Shown here: positions 1 through 9,996 of the stretch, piece by piece
Layout of the letters: each line of letters starts with the position of its first letter
How positions within the stretch are numbered: the stretch's first letter is position 1
Source of the DNA: Gentiana macrophylla
Lineage: Eukaryota; Streptophyta; Magnoliopsida; Gentianales; Gentianaceae
Length of the DNA stretch: 64,000 nucleotides
Assembly: GCA_026214975.1 (NCBI GenBank)
Contig: CM047815.1
Location: 64,673,852 to 64,737,851, forward strand
Direction of reading: 5' to 3'
Translations under genes and position numbers: made by a program
The notes under the pieces: generated by a model
The model's input: the letters and a program-made list of their open reading frames with translations, nothing else
Databases searched by the model: none
What the model was told of the DNA's origin: nothing

Positions 1-1774
1 AAGTCTTTGAAAATCAATAACTTGAAAGAAAGTTTCAAAGAATTTTCACAAGCACAACAAGTAGGATTACTTGAGCGATGTAAGCTAATCGCTCGATACC
101 AATTGTTGGTCCTTGAAAAGGCTTTGGTTAAGTTTAGAGGGGTTTGAATAAACTTAACACTTAAAACTTTTGGAGTTAACAAATTCTCGCAACTTGAGCG
201 ACCTGCGATACTTCAGAGTTCTGTTGAGACTTCAAGAGTCTGGCGATAAATGTGAGTCACTCGATAGTTGAGGTTGCTGAATTTGTGCAGCGGAATAATA
301 TCAAAATTAAGCCTTAATACTTGTTGTTAAATATGATACTAAGTATTAGATACTCAGTAGTGTATGTGTGTGATTTCAGTTGCTAGATTCAGTAAGTTGA
401 TGTGTAAAATAAACTAAGTGCAGAAAGTAAATGCTGAAAGTAAGTAGGCAGATTTTATAGTGGTTCCAGGTGGTGTAATCTCATCACCCACTCTTCTCCT
501 GTGATGTTGGAGGAAATTCACTAGAGATCTTTGATGTAGCTGTTACAAAGATTCCTAAGTTGCTTGTCCTTCACCAATAACTATGGCTTCACAAACTGAA
601 AACTGGGAACAGGTAGGATTGCTGCTCTTGACGGTCCTTGAAGGGTAGGATTGCCTCTTCACCAGCTCCACCACAAACAACAGTCTTTCACACCAAAGTG
701 CTTCACTGTCTTCAGCAGGTTCTTTATAAAATAAAGATTGAATCAAGTAAATGATTCAGTTGCAGCAACTTGATTAGGATGATATAATCAGTAGCTTGCA
801 GTCTTCAAGTGTGTATGCTTGATGTAGCTTGAATGTAGAAAACACTTGAAGAATTTCTCTGGATCAAGAGCTTTAAGTTCAAGAGTTCAAGAGGTGTTTT
901 TCACCAAGAAATATTTCTTCAAAGTTTGTTAATTTTCATCATCTTGTTTCGAGTTGAAAGTCCTCTATTTATAGGCAAGAATGCATGTGACTTGTATTTG
1001 AAATTCAAATGTAACCGCTCCTTGTTTTTGTCCCATCCGATTTGCATTCATCACTATTCATAGGATCGACATCGCTGATTCCTTTTGACAAAGATCTACC
1101 TGCCCACCCTTTGACTTGTATCCAATGGATAAATATATGAATCATCCCAACGTTCTTTTAATCTCAGCCTTTGATTTCCTTGATAAGTCAGAGGTAGTTG
1201 GCTGTCCTTATCCATGTAATCTTCCAATAATCTTGAATTAATCAAGGTATATTATCAGCAGGTTCATCAGTCTGCTGAGATACCTATCAGTCTGCTGAAC
1301 TCCAATTTTCTGTGTATAAACTACAATGCAGCTGACTTCTTTTATCTAACTTTTACTTGTGAAGTTAGATTACACCTTTTTAATTATAACCAAGTTCCAA
1401 ACATCATCCAACTTATGGAACTTAGACCTTCTACACAAGGTATATGTGATCAGTTTAGGTCATCACAGACTTGCCTAAATTCTGATCCCATATCCTTGAC
1501 TTAAATTACTAAGTTTGATCCCTTAGCCTTCTGTAACTGAGTTTGAACCCTCAGCCTTCAGCAGGTTCCTGACTAGTCTACTGACCTATCTACCCTACTG
1601 ACCTAGACCAGTCTGCTGAAACAAATCAGCTGACCATTACAGTGCTTGTTTGATCAAACCTATTCATGAATCAAACTCTAATAAACCTATACATTTGATC
1701 TAGACATCTTTTTGCCTTTGCACTATAACAGCTAGTCTGGCACTCATCATCAAAACATAGAAATAAGTCCAACA
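1..1774 (-). mobile_element. Sirevirus-like copia LTR, cut by window edge
   Basis: Read on the minus strand this begins TGTTGG at 1774 and carries the phrase TTTTGATGATGA near its start. The solo LTR at 30025-31465 begins almost the same way. Both also carry ATTCCGCTGCAC and a C-rich tract before CTCT, features I associate with Sirevirus LTRs. A TATA box, TATAAATAG on minus, lies at 965-973. The other LTR end is outside the window, so I cannot tell a solo LTR from a full element. It sits inside the decayed copia RT that continues from 1775; the first flanking bases are AATAC, a candidate target duplication that cannot be checked. Confidence 0.6.
965..973 (-). promoter_or_regulatory. TATA box of the left-edge LTR
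   Basis: TATAAATAG on the minus strand, about 800 bp inside the LTR, where an LTR promoter is expected. Assigned by position and sequence only. Confidence 0.45.
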
Positions 1775-1789
1775 AATACCTTACTCAAA

Positions 1790-2260
1790 AATCGTAACAC
1801 ACTCCCACTATCCATCTTGCATATTGGGCATATCCCTTCTTTTGACTAAATCAAACTCCTTTGATTATCAAACAAAGAAATTGTCTAGAGAAACTTGTTT
1901 GAGTCCAAATGGATCTCGTGGGCTCACATATCATGTTATCGTCTATGAACATCGGGTTGTTTGCCCACTGTCTTTAACACTATCATATAGCCATGATACG
2001 AAGTTATAACAAGCATAGTCTTAATAGAATTGGGCTCAGCTGGCAGCACAAAGATAATTATAAGGTTTACACCTTGTACCTTTCAGCCCTCACTATCGCC
2101 TTACGGTAATCATATTACTATCCACATCAGCCTTTCAGGGACATTCCCTCTAGGTAAGACATACTAGGTTCATAACCTGGTTGTCACTGATGGAGTCTAA
2201 TTCAGATATTATGGCTCCTGGCCATATCTCTCAATCTTTCCTTTCAAACATTCTTTCATA
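1790..2260 (-). pseudogene. Copia reverse transcriptase remnant
   Basis: Minus-strand conceptual translation shows pieces of a copia RT in the right order but several frames. MDSISDNQVMNLV matches the MDSM-DNQVW-LV start of copia RT. KADVDSNMITV follows, matching the GN-x-YKARLV region, and then PNSIKTMLVITSYHGY, matching the VA-LKSIR-LLAIAAYYDYE stretch. Stops and frameshifts separate them, so no enzyme can be made. The YVDD catalytic motif is not present; the Sirevirus-like LTR interrupts before it. Confidence 0.6.
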
Positions 2261-2340
2261 AGTTGTGAGATTTTCATTCTTCAAGATGAACATACCAGTA
2301 GCCCTTTCAGGCTTAAGGTTATCCACAGACTTACAGAACT

Positions 2341-2538
2341 TTAGTGTGCACTGAGCAGTGTTCTACACCTCATCACTATGTGGCGTCTGCTCACGTTCCA
2401 ATGGTTGAATATATCTTTGTGGTCCTCAAACTCCTTTGAGATCTTATTTACTCCCACTGTTTCTTTTGGAAGAAACACTTCCTCTAGAATACAACATGTT
2501 TGGAGAAAAACAGTTTTGCTCTGTGGGTAAGTAAACAT
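2341..2538 (-). pseudogene. Copia post-integrase region remnant
   Basis: This 65-residue minus frame contains YPQSKTVFLQTCCILEEVFLPKET. It lines up with the conserved copia segment after the integrase core (Y-P-x-x-KVFV-x-R-x-x-FLEE-FL). Just upstream in the sense direction, 2570-2640 encodes the region preceding it and matches 56140-56218 on the opposite strand. It is a relic piece of pol with no start codon of its own. Confidence 0.55.
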
Positions 2539-4439
2539 TATCTAGCGTACTTGCCAAGATATTCCACAAAGTTGCATATGCCGTACTAGGCTCCAAGCCT
2601 TTCTGACTTTGCCTATGACAACTTCAAATCATCGGTTAAGATAGATTCGACATTATCTTCTTTCATATATTATATGGAATTTATTCAACATTTATTCTTT
2701 GGACTCGGTTAAGTATAAGGGCCTTATCCCGAAAAGGGTAAGGGATACTTCGCGTGGCTTGCTTCACACTTTTATCAAATAAAGTGTTGTTTCCATTTTA
2801 GGAACACAATCTAATTGCGTAACCCAAATATGGTATTCTTCAAGGAAGAATCTGATTCTTTTTTAGACGACTTCTGAAACACCCTCCAGTTATTAATTGC
2901 TTCAATCCAATTGAAGATTAATTCCTAAGTAGCTCATCAATCTCATATTCGTACTAACTCAAACTTTTCGGGCTTTCTGAATTGTCGTACTTCAATAAGT
3001 ACATTCAACTATTTCTAAAAATAGTCCAAGAGGGAGATAAACAATTGTTTATGGTATGAATTTTCAAAAGCCAACAAACATCAATATGTTTAGGCTTTAG
3101 TCAATCTTCTAGGTTTCATAACCTTTTCATAAAAGGGTATTTTAGTCCTTTTTGGATAAGATACGTATAACCCACATGATTCATAATCATATGGTTCAGC
3201 ATCATCAGAATGACGTTTGGTTACACGCTTCCCTTCCATAGATACTGTGCCTAGAATAGCCACAAATCAAGGATAACAGCCATACAAATATTTAGTTGAG
3301 ATTTTTCACCTATATCAACTATATAGTGGCATCAATCTAGTATGTTAGATTCAGTGACCTTTCAACTTTATTGGAATAACATTTATTCCTTACAATTGAA
3401 TATGTCTGCTAAATCCTAATAAATAACTGAACTTGTGTTCTTCATAAGAACCGGAACACAATAACATTTATTTAGTTCCCTTATCAGTTTACTAGATTCA
3501 GAACACAAACCGAAAAAGTCGCAATGTTTGCTTCACTTTCCGTATCTCAGTGTATTCCGTATTTAATCTTTCTAATTTAATCACACTCATAGGATATCAT
3601 ATATCTGAGAGTTGACTTGAGTTTAGATAGATTTGTCTCAACGTGCTTGCTTAGGATAGATGCTTCAATAAGTCCTCTATTTAAGCACTTGCCCTAACTT
3701 TCCTTTTTAATCTTTTAAACACTTGTAAATATTTCTTAGTGTAGTCTACATAAGACTTAAGAAAGGCCACAAGAGCTTTGTCTTTAATTTCATTTCATAA
3801 AGAAAATCTAAACTTTATCAAATAATTCACTTAACCTTTTGAATCGTATTCAAAATATTGACTATTTAATTAACCTTTAAGTAATGATTAAAGAATTAAG
3901 TCAATACTTAAATCTTACAATTTTGAAAACAGCTTTCCAAAATTCGATGCGGTCATTCTTATTCAACGTTTGAATTAATTGTCATCGTATAACAGAATGA
4001 TCATATTGGATCGTATCTAATATATGATTAATTCGTTGAAACTTATTTCAAATGATTTAATCATATTATGAGTATCCGCTTACATTAATAATTAAAGCCT
4101 TTGGGTACTCCATCAAATATGTAGTCTCTTTGTCTCCAACTACTATGACGGGATTGCTCGTGTCATTGCTTATTTTAAAAGGATTAAAATTACTTAACCA
4201 TATTTGAGAACGTTTCTCAAAAGGTAACAGTCATAATTTGGTTTTACTAATCGAGAATAAAAACATAAGTATAAAGTTTGCTAAAACTACAACATAAAAA
4301 TAAAGATAAAAAAGTGTTGTTGTTTATACACGCAAAATAAAAAAATGGTCTTTTGATTTATGATTTTGCTCCCACTAGTCAACTACTCCCAATTGACTTT
4401 CAAGAATTTCCAAAATTCTTTAGTGGCTGGAATCCTATC

Positions 4440-4760
4440 TAGTTCACTCGCTCCCCGACGTGGGCTGATCGACCGGGTCAATTTTGACGGGTAGGTACTT
4501 CTTACCAATCGTGTCCAACGAGACTTCCAGTGGTTTGACTAGTCAACTCTTTGACAATTCACATCGTTTATGTGATAGTCAACCTTATGTCTCTAAAATC
4601 AGACAGTCCTGACGTGGGCCCATCACCGCAAGATTCTTAGTCGAGTTGTAACCCAAGTATTCATGAGATCTCATAACGATCATATCTCGATAATGACAAT
4701 ATACCCGAGGTAGGTCAACTCCCGACGTGGGCCAATCAGTTGGATCCGAACAAGGGCTCT
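4440..4760 (-). repeat. Triplicated CCCACGTCGGGA-like motif in copia leader
   Basis: On the minus strand the word TGAT-y-GGCCCACGTC-r-GGA recurs three times (near 4454, 4608 and 4722 in plus coordinates), about 110-150 bp apart. The right copy has the same three at 53976, 54077 and 54228. They lie between primer site and gag, in sequence with no coding sense. Spacing and order are preserved between the two copies. Function unknown. Confidence 0.5.
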
Positions 4761-5689
4761 TCACCGTCACTATAATATTGGGAGACATATTATAACTCAC
4801 TTTTTGTTATGGGAGTAATTTTAAATTAATTCACTTAATTAATTTCAAATTAATTCTCTTAATTAATTTATTATGGTCTCATCAAGTATATCTATCTCTA
4901 TAGACATACATCCTACACATTCATCTAGCTCGTGCCTAGTTATGCATCTATTGTATCATATAAAATAAATACAAGCACAAAATAAATAAATAAATGCGTA
5001 AAATAACCGGTATGATCATGGACTTTTCCTGAAAAGCGGGTTTCGAATACAAATCGACTAAAACCCGCGGGTCACAATCTAAGGTAATTGCAACCGCCAA
5101 ATAGGATCTTTAATGCATGCAATCTCTAATGGGATCTTTATTCTTCTTTCTTTGGTCTCCATCTTCTGCTTCATTCTTGTTACATTTAATTCTATCTAAT
5201 AAAATAAATACACCCGTTGTACACGAGGGGAGCAGACGGGAATGAGATAAATACAGAAAATAAACTAGGTCATGTTCTCATAACGGCTTAGGGCAAATTT
5301 TTTTTTAAACCAACGAAAAATAAATCATTCACATCTATCCTATTTGGTGAAATTAACGATCAATCTGGTCCCATATAATCATATTATATCTACACAATAT
5401 CTAATCCATATAATAACATCTTATGAAAAAGATAAAATAAAAAACTTAACTACTTGCGTCTTAATTAATCGATTAATGTTTAATCTATTAAATAATTTTA
5501 TCTAATCAATTAACTAATTAACATTTAATTAATTAATTGACTTTAATTGAAATAAAATTAACGGTAAATTTTAAACGATTTCAATTTTAATTTTAATCAA
5601 TTAGAACTATTCCAAAAATAAATCAAAATTAAAATTAAGTCTCTTTTGTTTCTTTCCTTTTGATTCATAATCAAAAGAGATGCATTTGG

Positions 5690-5940
5690 TTTCCTAAACC
5701 ATAAGGCATCTCCATTGGCTCTTTTCAAAATCAAAATTTTGAAAAGGGCCTATGCCTATTCCAAACAAAATTTGGAAATACTAATATTTTGGTTGATGTG
5801 TCTGACCACTTTTCAGAATCAAAATTTTGAGAGTGGCCTTGGCCTAGGACTTTTTCCAAATTAAATATTTGGAAATGACCTAGGCCTATTCCAAACAATG
5901 TTTGGAAATGCCATTATTATTTTAATACCATGTAGCATCC
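5690..5940 (-). repeat. Array of short inverted repeats in copia leader
   Basis: Five consecutive hairpins can be read in about 230 bp: CTTTTCAAAAT/ATTTTGAAAAG, TTCCAAA/TTTGGAA, CCACTTTTCA/TGAGAGTGG, TTCCAAAT/ATTTGGAA and TTCCAAA/TTTGGAA. CCTAGGCC or close variants separate several of them. The right copy shows a related array at 38600-38760. A structured leader RNA is an inference from the repeats. Confidence 0.5.
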
Positions 5941-6234
5941 CAATGACCCAAACTATTTGAACCATTAGTTAACCACATGACACCAACTAAACAATAAGAG
6001 ATTTCAATCACAACTATAAATCATATTGAATCACAAAATACACAAAACAAAATTTGAAGATCCACCAGCTTCGACCGGTAAAACGACGACGGCAGCAGGC
6101 TGCCCTGCCGCCGCCGCCAGTCGGCCGAGCACCACCAGATCTCGTTTTTTTTCTTTCTCTTTTCATTTATCGTTTTGAGAATAAAAAATCTTTCATCTTT
6201 TAACTACGTGATTTAAACGATAAAATTAACTACG

Positions 6235-6445
6235 CATAATAACATGCTCATGGTTTCTCTATAACAGTTTAATACTAATGACGTTATCATATAACAATTC
6301 ATAATTGGTTCTTTAAAAGAACAAATAATGACAACAGAAAAGCCATTATCATATATAAAAACATAAAGATATAGTAGAAATGATCCGACCCGGTCGGATT
6401 CGGTCCAACCCGATTAGGTTTAGGACACTATTTCAACATATAGAG
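6235..6445 (-). mobile_element. Shrunken copia LTR with degenerate primer site
   Basis: On minus the sequence starts TGTTGAAATAGTGTCC at about 6445 and matches the first 190 bp or so of the right-hand LTR (from 35715). It then passes directly to TGTTATAGAGAAACC, which looks like a decayed TGGTATCAGAGC primer site, and to leader sequence. Roughly 2.3 kb present in the right-hand LTR is absent here, so this LTR is internally deleted or the right one is expanded. Confidence 0.5.
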
Positions 6446-6452
6446 GGAAGAA

Positions 6453-6629
6453 TGTGATATCCCATATTGAATGTGGAAGAAGCACATGACCTTCTTATAA
6501 GTGTGAGACATAAATCTTTTGTCAAATTGGGTTAATCATTTTAGACCAAGCGAGGACGGCAGTTTAAGCAGTTGACTGAATAATTTATGGCTCACTTAGC
6601 GCACCAGGCCCGGTGAACGAGGCGTTACA
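6453..6629 (+). mobile_element. TRIM-type solo LTR, about 177 bp
   Basis: Starts TGTGATATCCC and ends GGCGTTACA, giving TG...CA ends. It contains GTGTGAGACATAAA and TTTAGACCAAGCGAGGACG. The element at 29875-31498, once its nested LTR is removed, has the same length, the same ends and the same two internal words. These are typical of short plant TRIM LTRs. Flanks AAGAA and AAGAT form an imperfect 5-bp target duplication. No coding capacity is expected. Confidence 0.6.
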
Positions 6630-6646
6630 AAGATGATTGAGCATCC

Positions 6647-6856
6647 TTTTTTTTTTGCTTAAAGCCCCGGTATCCGGAACCCACTGGTCCGACTAATCTG
6701 GAGTTCGGCCCGGGTCGTGCCTGCAGAGTCTGATTCTTACTCAGGGGTAAGGCCAAGAGCTCTTTCAACATGGCGCCTCAGAGGAGAATCGAACCGGTGA
6801 CATCCCTAGGCATTCTCAAGTCACTTACCACTTGAGTCAAACTACTTGGTTCAATC
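6647..6856 (-). mobile_element. tRNA-derived SINE
   Basis: Read on minus, it starts near GAACCAAGTAG. A Pol III box A-like TGACTCAAGTGGTAAG lies at about 6824-6840 and a box B GGTTCGATTC at 6786-6795, about 30 bp apart as in a tRNA. A unique body follows and it ends in an A-run (plus-strand T-run 6647-6656). The length of about 210 bp suits a plant SINE. I could not define a clean direct-repeat target duplication. Family unassigned. Confidence 0.65.
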
Positions 6857-7493
6857 ATTAGTTTAAATATTGTATTTATAATAAATATAATATATCCACT
6901 CAAAATATATATATATAACAATTATGATTTGGATCGGCCTCCATGCATCTGGGCCTCCATCTACCAGGCTAATGCCTAATTGATCATCGAACTGGGCACA
7001 AGATGGTAGTTTAGCCCAATTAAAGGAAGTAAGAGATAAAATCGGATTTCCGTCATTTGAGTTCATTTCAAGCCCCCAACGTGTAGGACTTCAATTAGAT
7101 GGTTTGGATCGAATAAAAACGGATACTTCAATAAGCCATCTTGAAAATTCGGCAAAAAATAAAAAAAATAAAACACGGCTTCCATCGGCACCACACTTAC
7201 TTCCGGCATAAAAAAAAGAATTAAAAAGAAAGACAAAAATATTTTCTAAATTAATAAATATGACATCTTTTCAATTTTTTTGCATAAATGACAAAATTAT
7301 TATTATTATTTTAAAAAGTTGGATGCATTTTTAGGGAAGAAATACGACAAAAAAACATAAATGAATGCAGCGACATTCTTATTTTTCAAATTGTTATAAA
7401 GGACAAAAACAAAATATTTGGACAAAAATACCCTTTGTTACTTTTTACCTTCTACAAATAGTAATAAATAAGAAACAAGTTATAATGTATTTA
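6857..7493. other. Non-coding spacer
   Basis: AT-rich sequence with no convincing gene. The word CTTCCATCGGCACCACA near 7172-7190 is the left arm of a possible inverted-repeat element that ends near 9225. Confidence 0.5.
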
Positions 7494-7960
7494 TAAAATG
7501 TCGTAACATCCAATGAAAAAAGTAATGAACGGTCTAAAAACAATTAATAATGAAACTTTATTTGTTAAAAATAAGAGTAATGTAACCAAATAAAAAATGT
7601 CAGAAGATAATAACACCCGTAACATTAAAATGTCGTAACATCCATAAACAAGTAGTAATGTGACTTAAAAAGGTAGTAACAACCCGTAAAATGTCGTAAC
7701 GGTCAATAAACAAATAGTAATGATCTTTAAAATATAGTAACGGCCAAGAAACAAGTCGTAATAATCCGTAAAAATGTTGTAACATCTCATAAAACAAGTA
7801 AGTAACATCCCATAAAAATATCGTAACATCAAATGAAAAGTACTAATGACCTAAAAAAAAGTAATATACCTGTAAAAATGTCGTAACATCCAATGAAAAA
7901 AGTAGTAATAAATTTAAAACAAGTAGTAACGACCCGTAAAATGTAATAACAACCCTAAAC
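7494..7960. repeat. Diverged minisatellite
   Basis: Imperfect tandem repetition of a unit around AAAATGTCGTAACATCC followed by AATGAAAAAAGTAGTAAT. I count about nine degenerate units with spacing near 45-60 bp. Units diverge by substitution and indel, so it is old. No coding frame survives across it. Confidence 0.65.
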
Positions 7961-8115
7961 TTTTAAAAAATAAAAATTGCGATCCGCTTCCCCGGCGCTC
8001 AAATCCGACCGTTAAGCTCCGGCGCACACAATTGTCACCCTCTTTCTCCTCCCCAACCCCCGCTTCTCCTCCCAAATTGTTCAAACATTCGGATCTTCGA
8101 TTCAATTAGCACAAA

Positions 8116-8370
8116 ATGGCGACTTTCTTTCATCAAGCCTTCCATATCCGTTTTAAAGAAACGTGGTTGTTCAAATCGCATAGAATCAAAGACAGATCGG
8201 CCTTTCAAATCGTAAAACGATTTGGTTGCGATAAAAGCAATGATTTTGAATTAATCCTTTCGAAATGTCGGAGGATCCGTTGCAGGGAATTTCAAATGAA
8301 ATTGAATTACAAACGAATCAGTGAATATGGAAAGATCAAAATTGATTCGATTACACGGCTTATGTGGTAG
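8116..8370 (+). CDS. Hypothetical 84-residue protein, weak
   Basis: An open frame starts at ATG in a good plant context (AAAATGGCG). A CT-rich leader precedes it (about 8025-8075), as in many plant 5' UTRs. The product is basic (many K/R), has no signal peptide, membrane segment or domain I recognise, and begins MATFFHQAFHIRFKETW. It lies between a minisatellite and a tandem duplication and inside a candidate inverted-repeat element. It could be a captured gene fragment or a chance frame. I assign no function. Confidence 0.25.
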   Translation: MATFFHQAFHIRFKETWLFKSHRIKDRSAFQIVKRFGCDKSNDFELILSKCRRIRCREFQMKLNYKRISEYGKIKIDSITRLMW

Positions 8371-8411
8371 AGTCGAACTTGATTTTGCAATCAAGATTTA
8401 GAAGGCACCGT

Positions 8412-8625
8412 AGATGAATTTGGGCGGAGTTGCTTTGTTGTTCTTTGTTGATGGACGGAGGAAGAAAGGAAAAAAAAAAAAGGAGGAAGTTTCCGTTCTT
8501 TATTCTTGTTGATGGACGGAGTTCTATTTATTCTTGCTTGATGGGCGGAGATGAATTTGAAAGGCCGGTGTTGCTTCTTTATTCTTTGTGATGGACGGAG
8601 GAAGAAAGGAAAAAAAAGAGGAAAT
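8412..8625. repeat. Degenerate tandem duplication
   Basis: GATGGACGGAG and variants occur at about 8449, 8509, 8539 and 8589. Two copies continue into GAAGAAAGGAAAAAAA. The block follows directly on the hypothetical ORF and has no coding sense. Confidence 0.5.
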
Positions 8626-9057
8626 TCAGATTTATTTATAAAAATAAATAAAAGGGTAGTGTGGTAAGTTTATATTGTTTTTGTCCTGATTAATTTTCAG
8701 TGTCCTTCAAGCCTGATTAATTACTAAATATGTCCTTCCTGCCAAAAACCTATTATTTTTAAACACTTATATGTCTCAATCTACAATCAAAACTTGAAAA
8801 TTCTTTCACCAAATTTTTATTTTTCATGCTCTTTATTTTGAGACCACATCCACCATATTCCGACGTAATTTCCAAAAATCCACTATCGAAATTCTCGGTT
8901 TTTCGGGATTTACTAGCGAGATTCACAGAGTGAATTTCGACAATGAATCTCACGAAAAACGATGTAATGATATCGAACTAAATATCAAAACGAAAAGCAT
9001 GAAAAAATAAAAGAGTCACGAGTGAATAACGAGTGAATAAAAGTGTCACGAGTGAAT

Positions 9058-9117
9058 AACGTCAGTCTACCGACGTATTCTTAAAAAGAAACGTCGGTGA
9101 CACTGACGTCTATAGTG
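9058..9117 (-). mobile_element. Possible CACTA transposon terminus
   Basis: The plus strand ends TATAGTG at 9117, so the minus strand begins CACTATAGACGTC. Inside lies an inverted repeat, ACGTCAGTCTACCGACGT against ACGTCGGTGACACTGACGT, separated by an A-rich loop. A CACTA start with subterminal palindromes fits CACTA transposons. I found no partner end or 3-bp duplication, so this is a remnant at best. Confidence 0.3.
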
Positions 9118-9668
9118 TGGTGTTGGAAGTAAAAAAAATCAATACATGTGTGGTGCCAGAAGTACATGAAAAATAATATAAAAAAAATTGCCAATAGTAA
9201 ATACGTGGTGCCGATAGAAGTCGTAAAAAAATCATTTTCTCCTCGAAATCGCAAACTAGACTTATTGGGCTTGCTCGAGTTAAAGCGGGTTGATTAAGGA
9301 CTGGATGGTCTTTAATTGCCCTTTCTGCATCCTGTAGGTCTAAAGACTTTTAAAGCGGGAAAAGAACAATAAACATTTAATAATACAAGTTTGAAGACTT
9401 GAATTAGTATTGTTTTCTTCGTCTTCTACGAACTTTAAGCAACAATTATGGGGGAAAAAAAGATGCCAAGTTGTGGGAATGTCAATTTCTGACATTCATA
9501 CATTCATACGGTTTGCAATGAATATTGTAAAAGGGTATCATTCTACATCCTTTCACTTGTAAATCTTGGGGAAGAACATCATTCTCAAACCCCTCATCTC
9601 GTGGAGGAGGATAGCGGCAGTTACTACGTTTGAAAGCAGTTTCCAATTGTTTGAATCAATTGATAATA
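9118..9668. other. Non-coding spacer
   Basis: Contains GTGGTGCCGATAGAAG at about 9206-9221, the right arm of the inverted-repeat pair with 7172-7190, and otherwise nothing I can assign. Confidence 0.4.
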
Positions 9669-9835
9669 CTCCCTCCGTCCCTAAATATAAGTCACCCTAA
9701 ACATTTCACATAATCACATTGTTTAAGAAAATGAGAAATTGTGGTTCATGTATGACTAAAATTATCAATACACCATTTGACTATCATAAATAAGATAATT
9801 GCAATGTATGTAAAAGTGGTATAATAAAACGGATT
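9669..9835 (+). mobile_element. Half of a Stowaway-like MITE
   Basis: TA followed by CTCCCTCCGTCCC is the terminal inverted repeat of plant Stowaway (Tc1/mariner) MITEs. The AT-rich body follows, but the matching GGGACGGAGGGAG end is not present downstream. It is therefore truncated; the right limit given is approximate. Confidence 0.5.
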
Positions 9836-9996
9836 GTGTTAGGATTTCGTCTTATCCAATTGGCTTAATGAAGCTATTTGTGTATTGTATTTGTAATTGC
9901 TTTTAACTTTACTAAAGAGCCATTACTATGTTTTGACAAAGCACTAGGTATAAGGGGATGACTAGGATAAGCTTTCTAGAAGACTATTATTCCTAT

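Larger units (their letters stand above)
1775..6445 (-). mobile_element. Decayed Ty1/copia element, left inverted copy
   Basis: A copia element on the minus strand, in order from 6445 leftwards: shrunken LTR, degenerate methionine-type primer site, long leader, unreadable gag and integrase, integrase tail (about 2500) and RT remnant (1775-2260). It is the inverted relative of 35715-39573 plus 53949-56225: 2571-2606, 4441-4800, 4960-5480, 5700-6060 and 6330-6440 all have clear reverse-complement counterparts there. Residual motifs resemble the Tork/Angela side of copia, but the lineage is unproven. All frames are broken by stops. It stops at 1774, where an LTR is inserted. Confidence 0.7.

Noticed and set aside
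4585..4800. 71-residue minus frame in the left leader
   Set aside because: Non-coding leader; the frame is not kept in the right copy at 53949-54165.
7494..7960. CRISPR-like array
   Set aside because: Units are irregular and diverged, no constant repeat with unique spacers, and this is a plant nuclear sequence.
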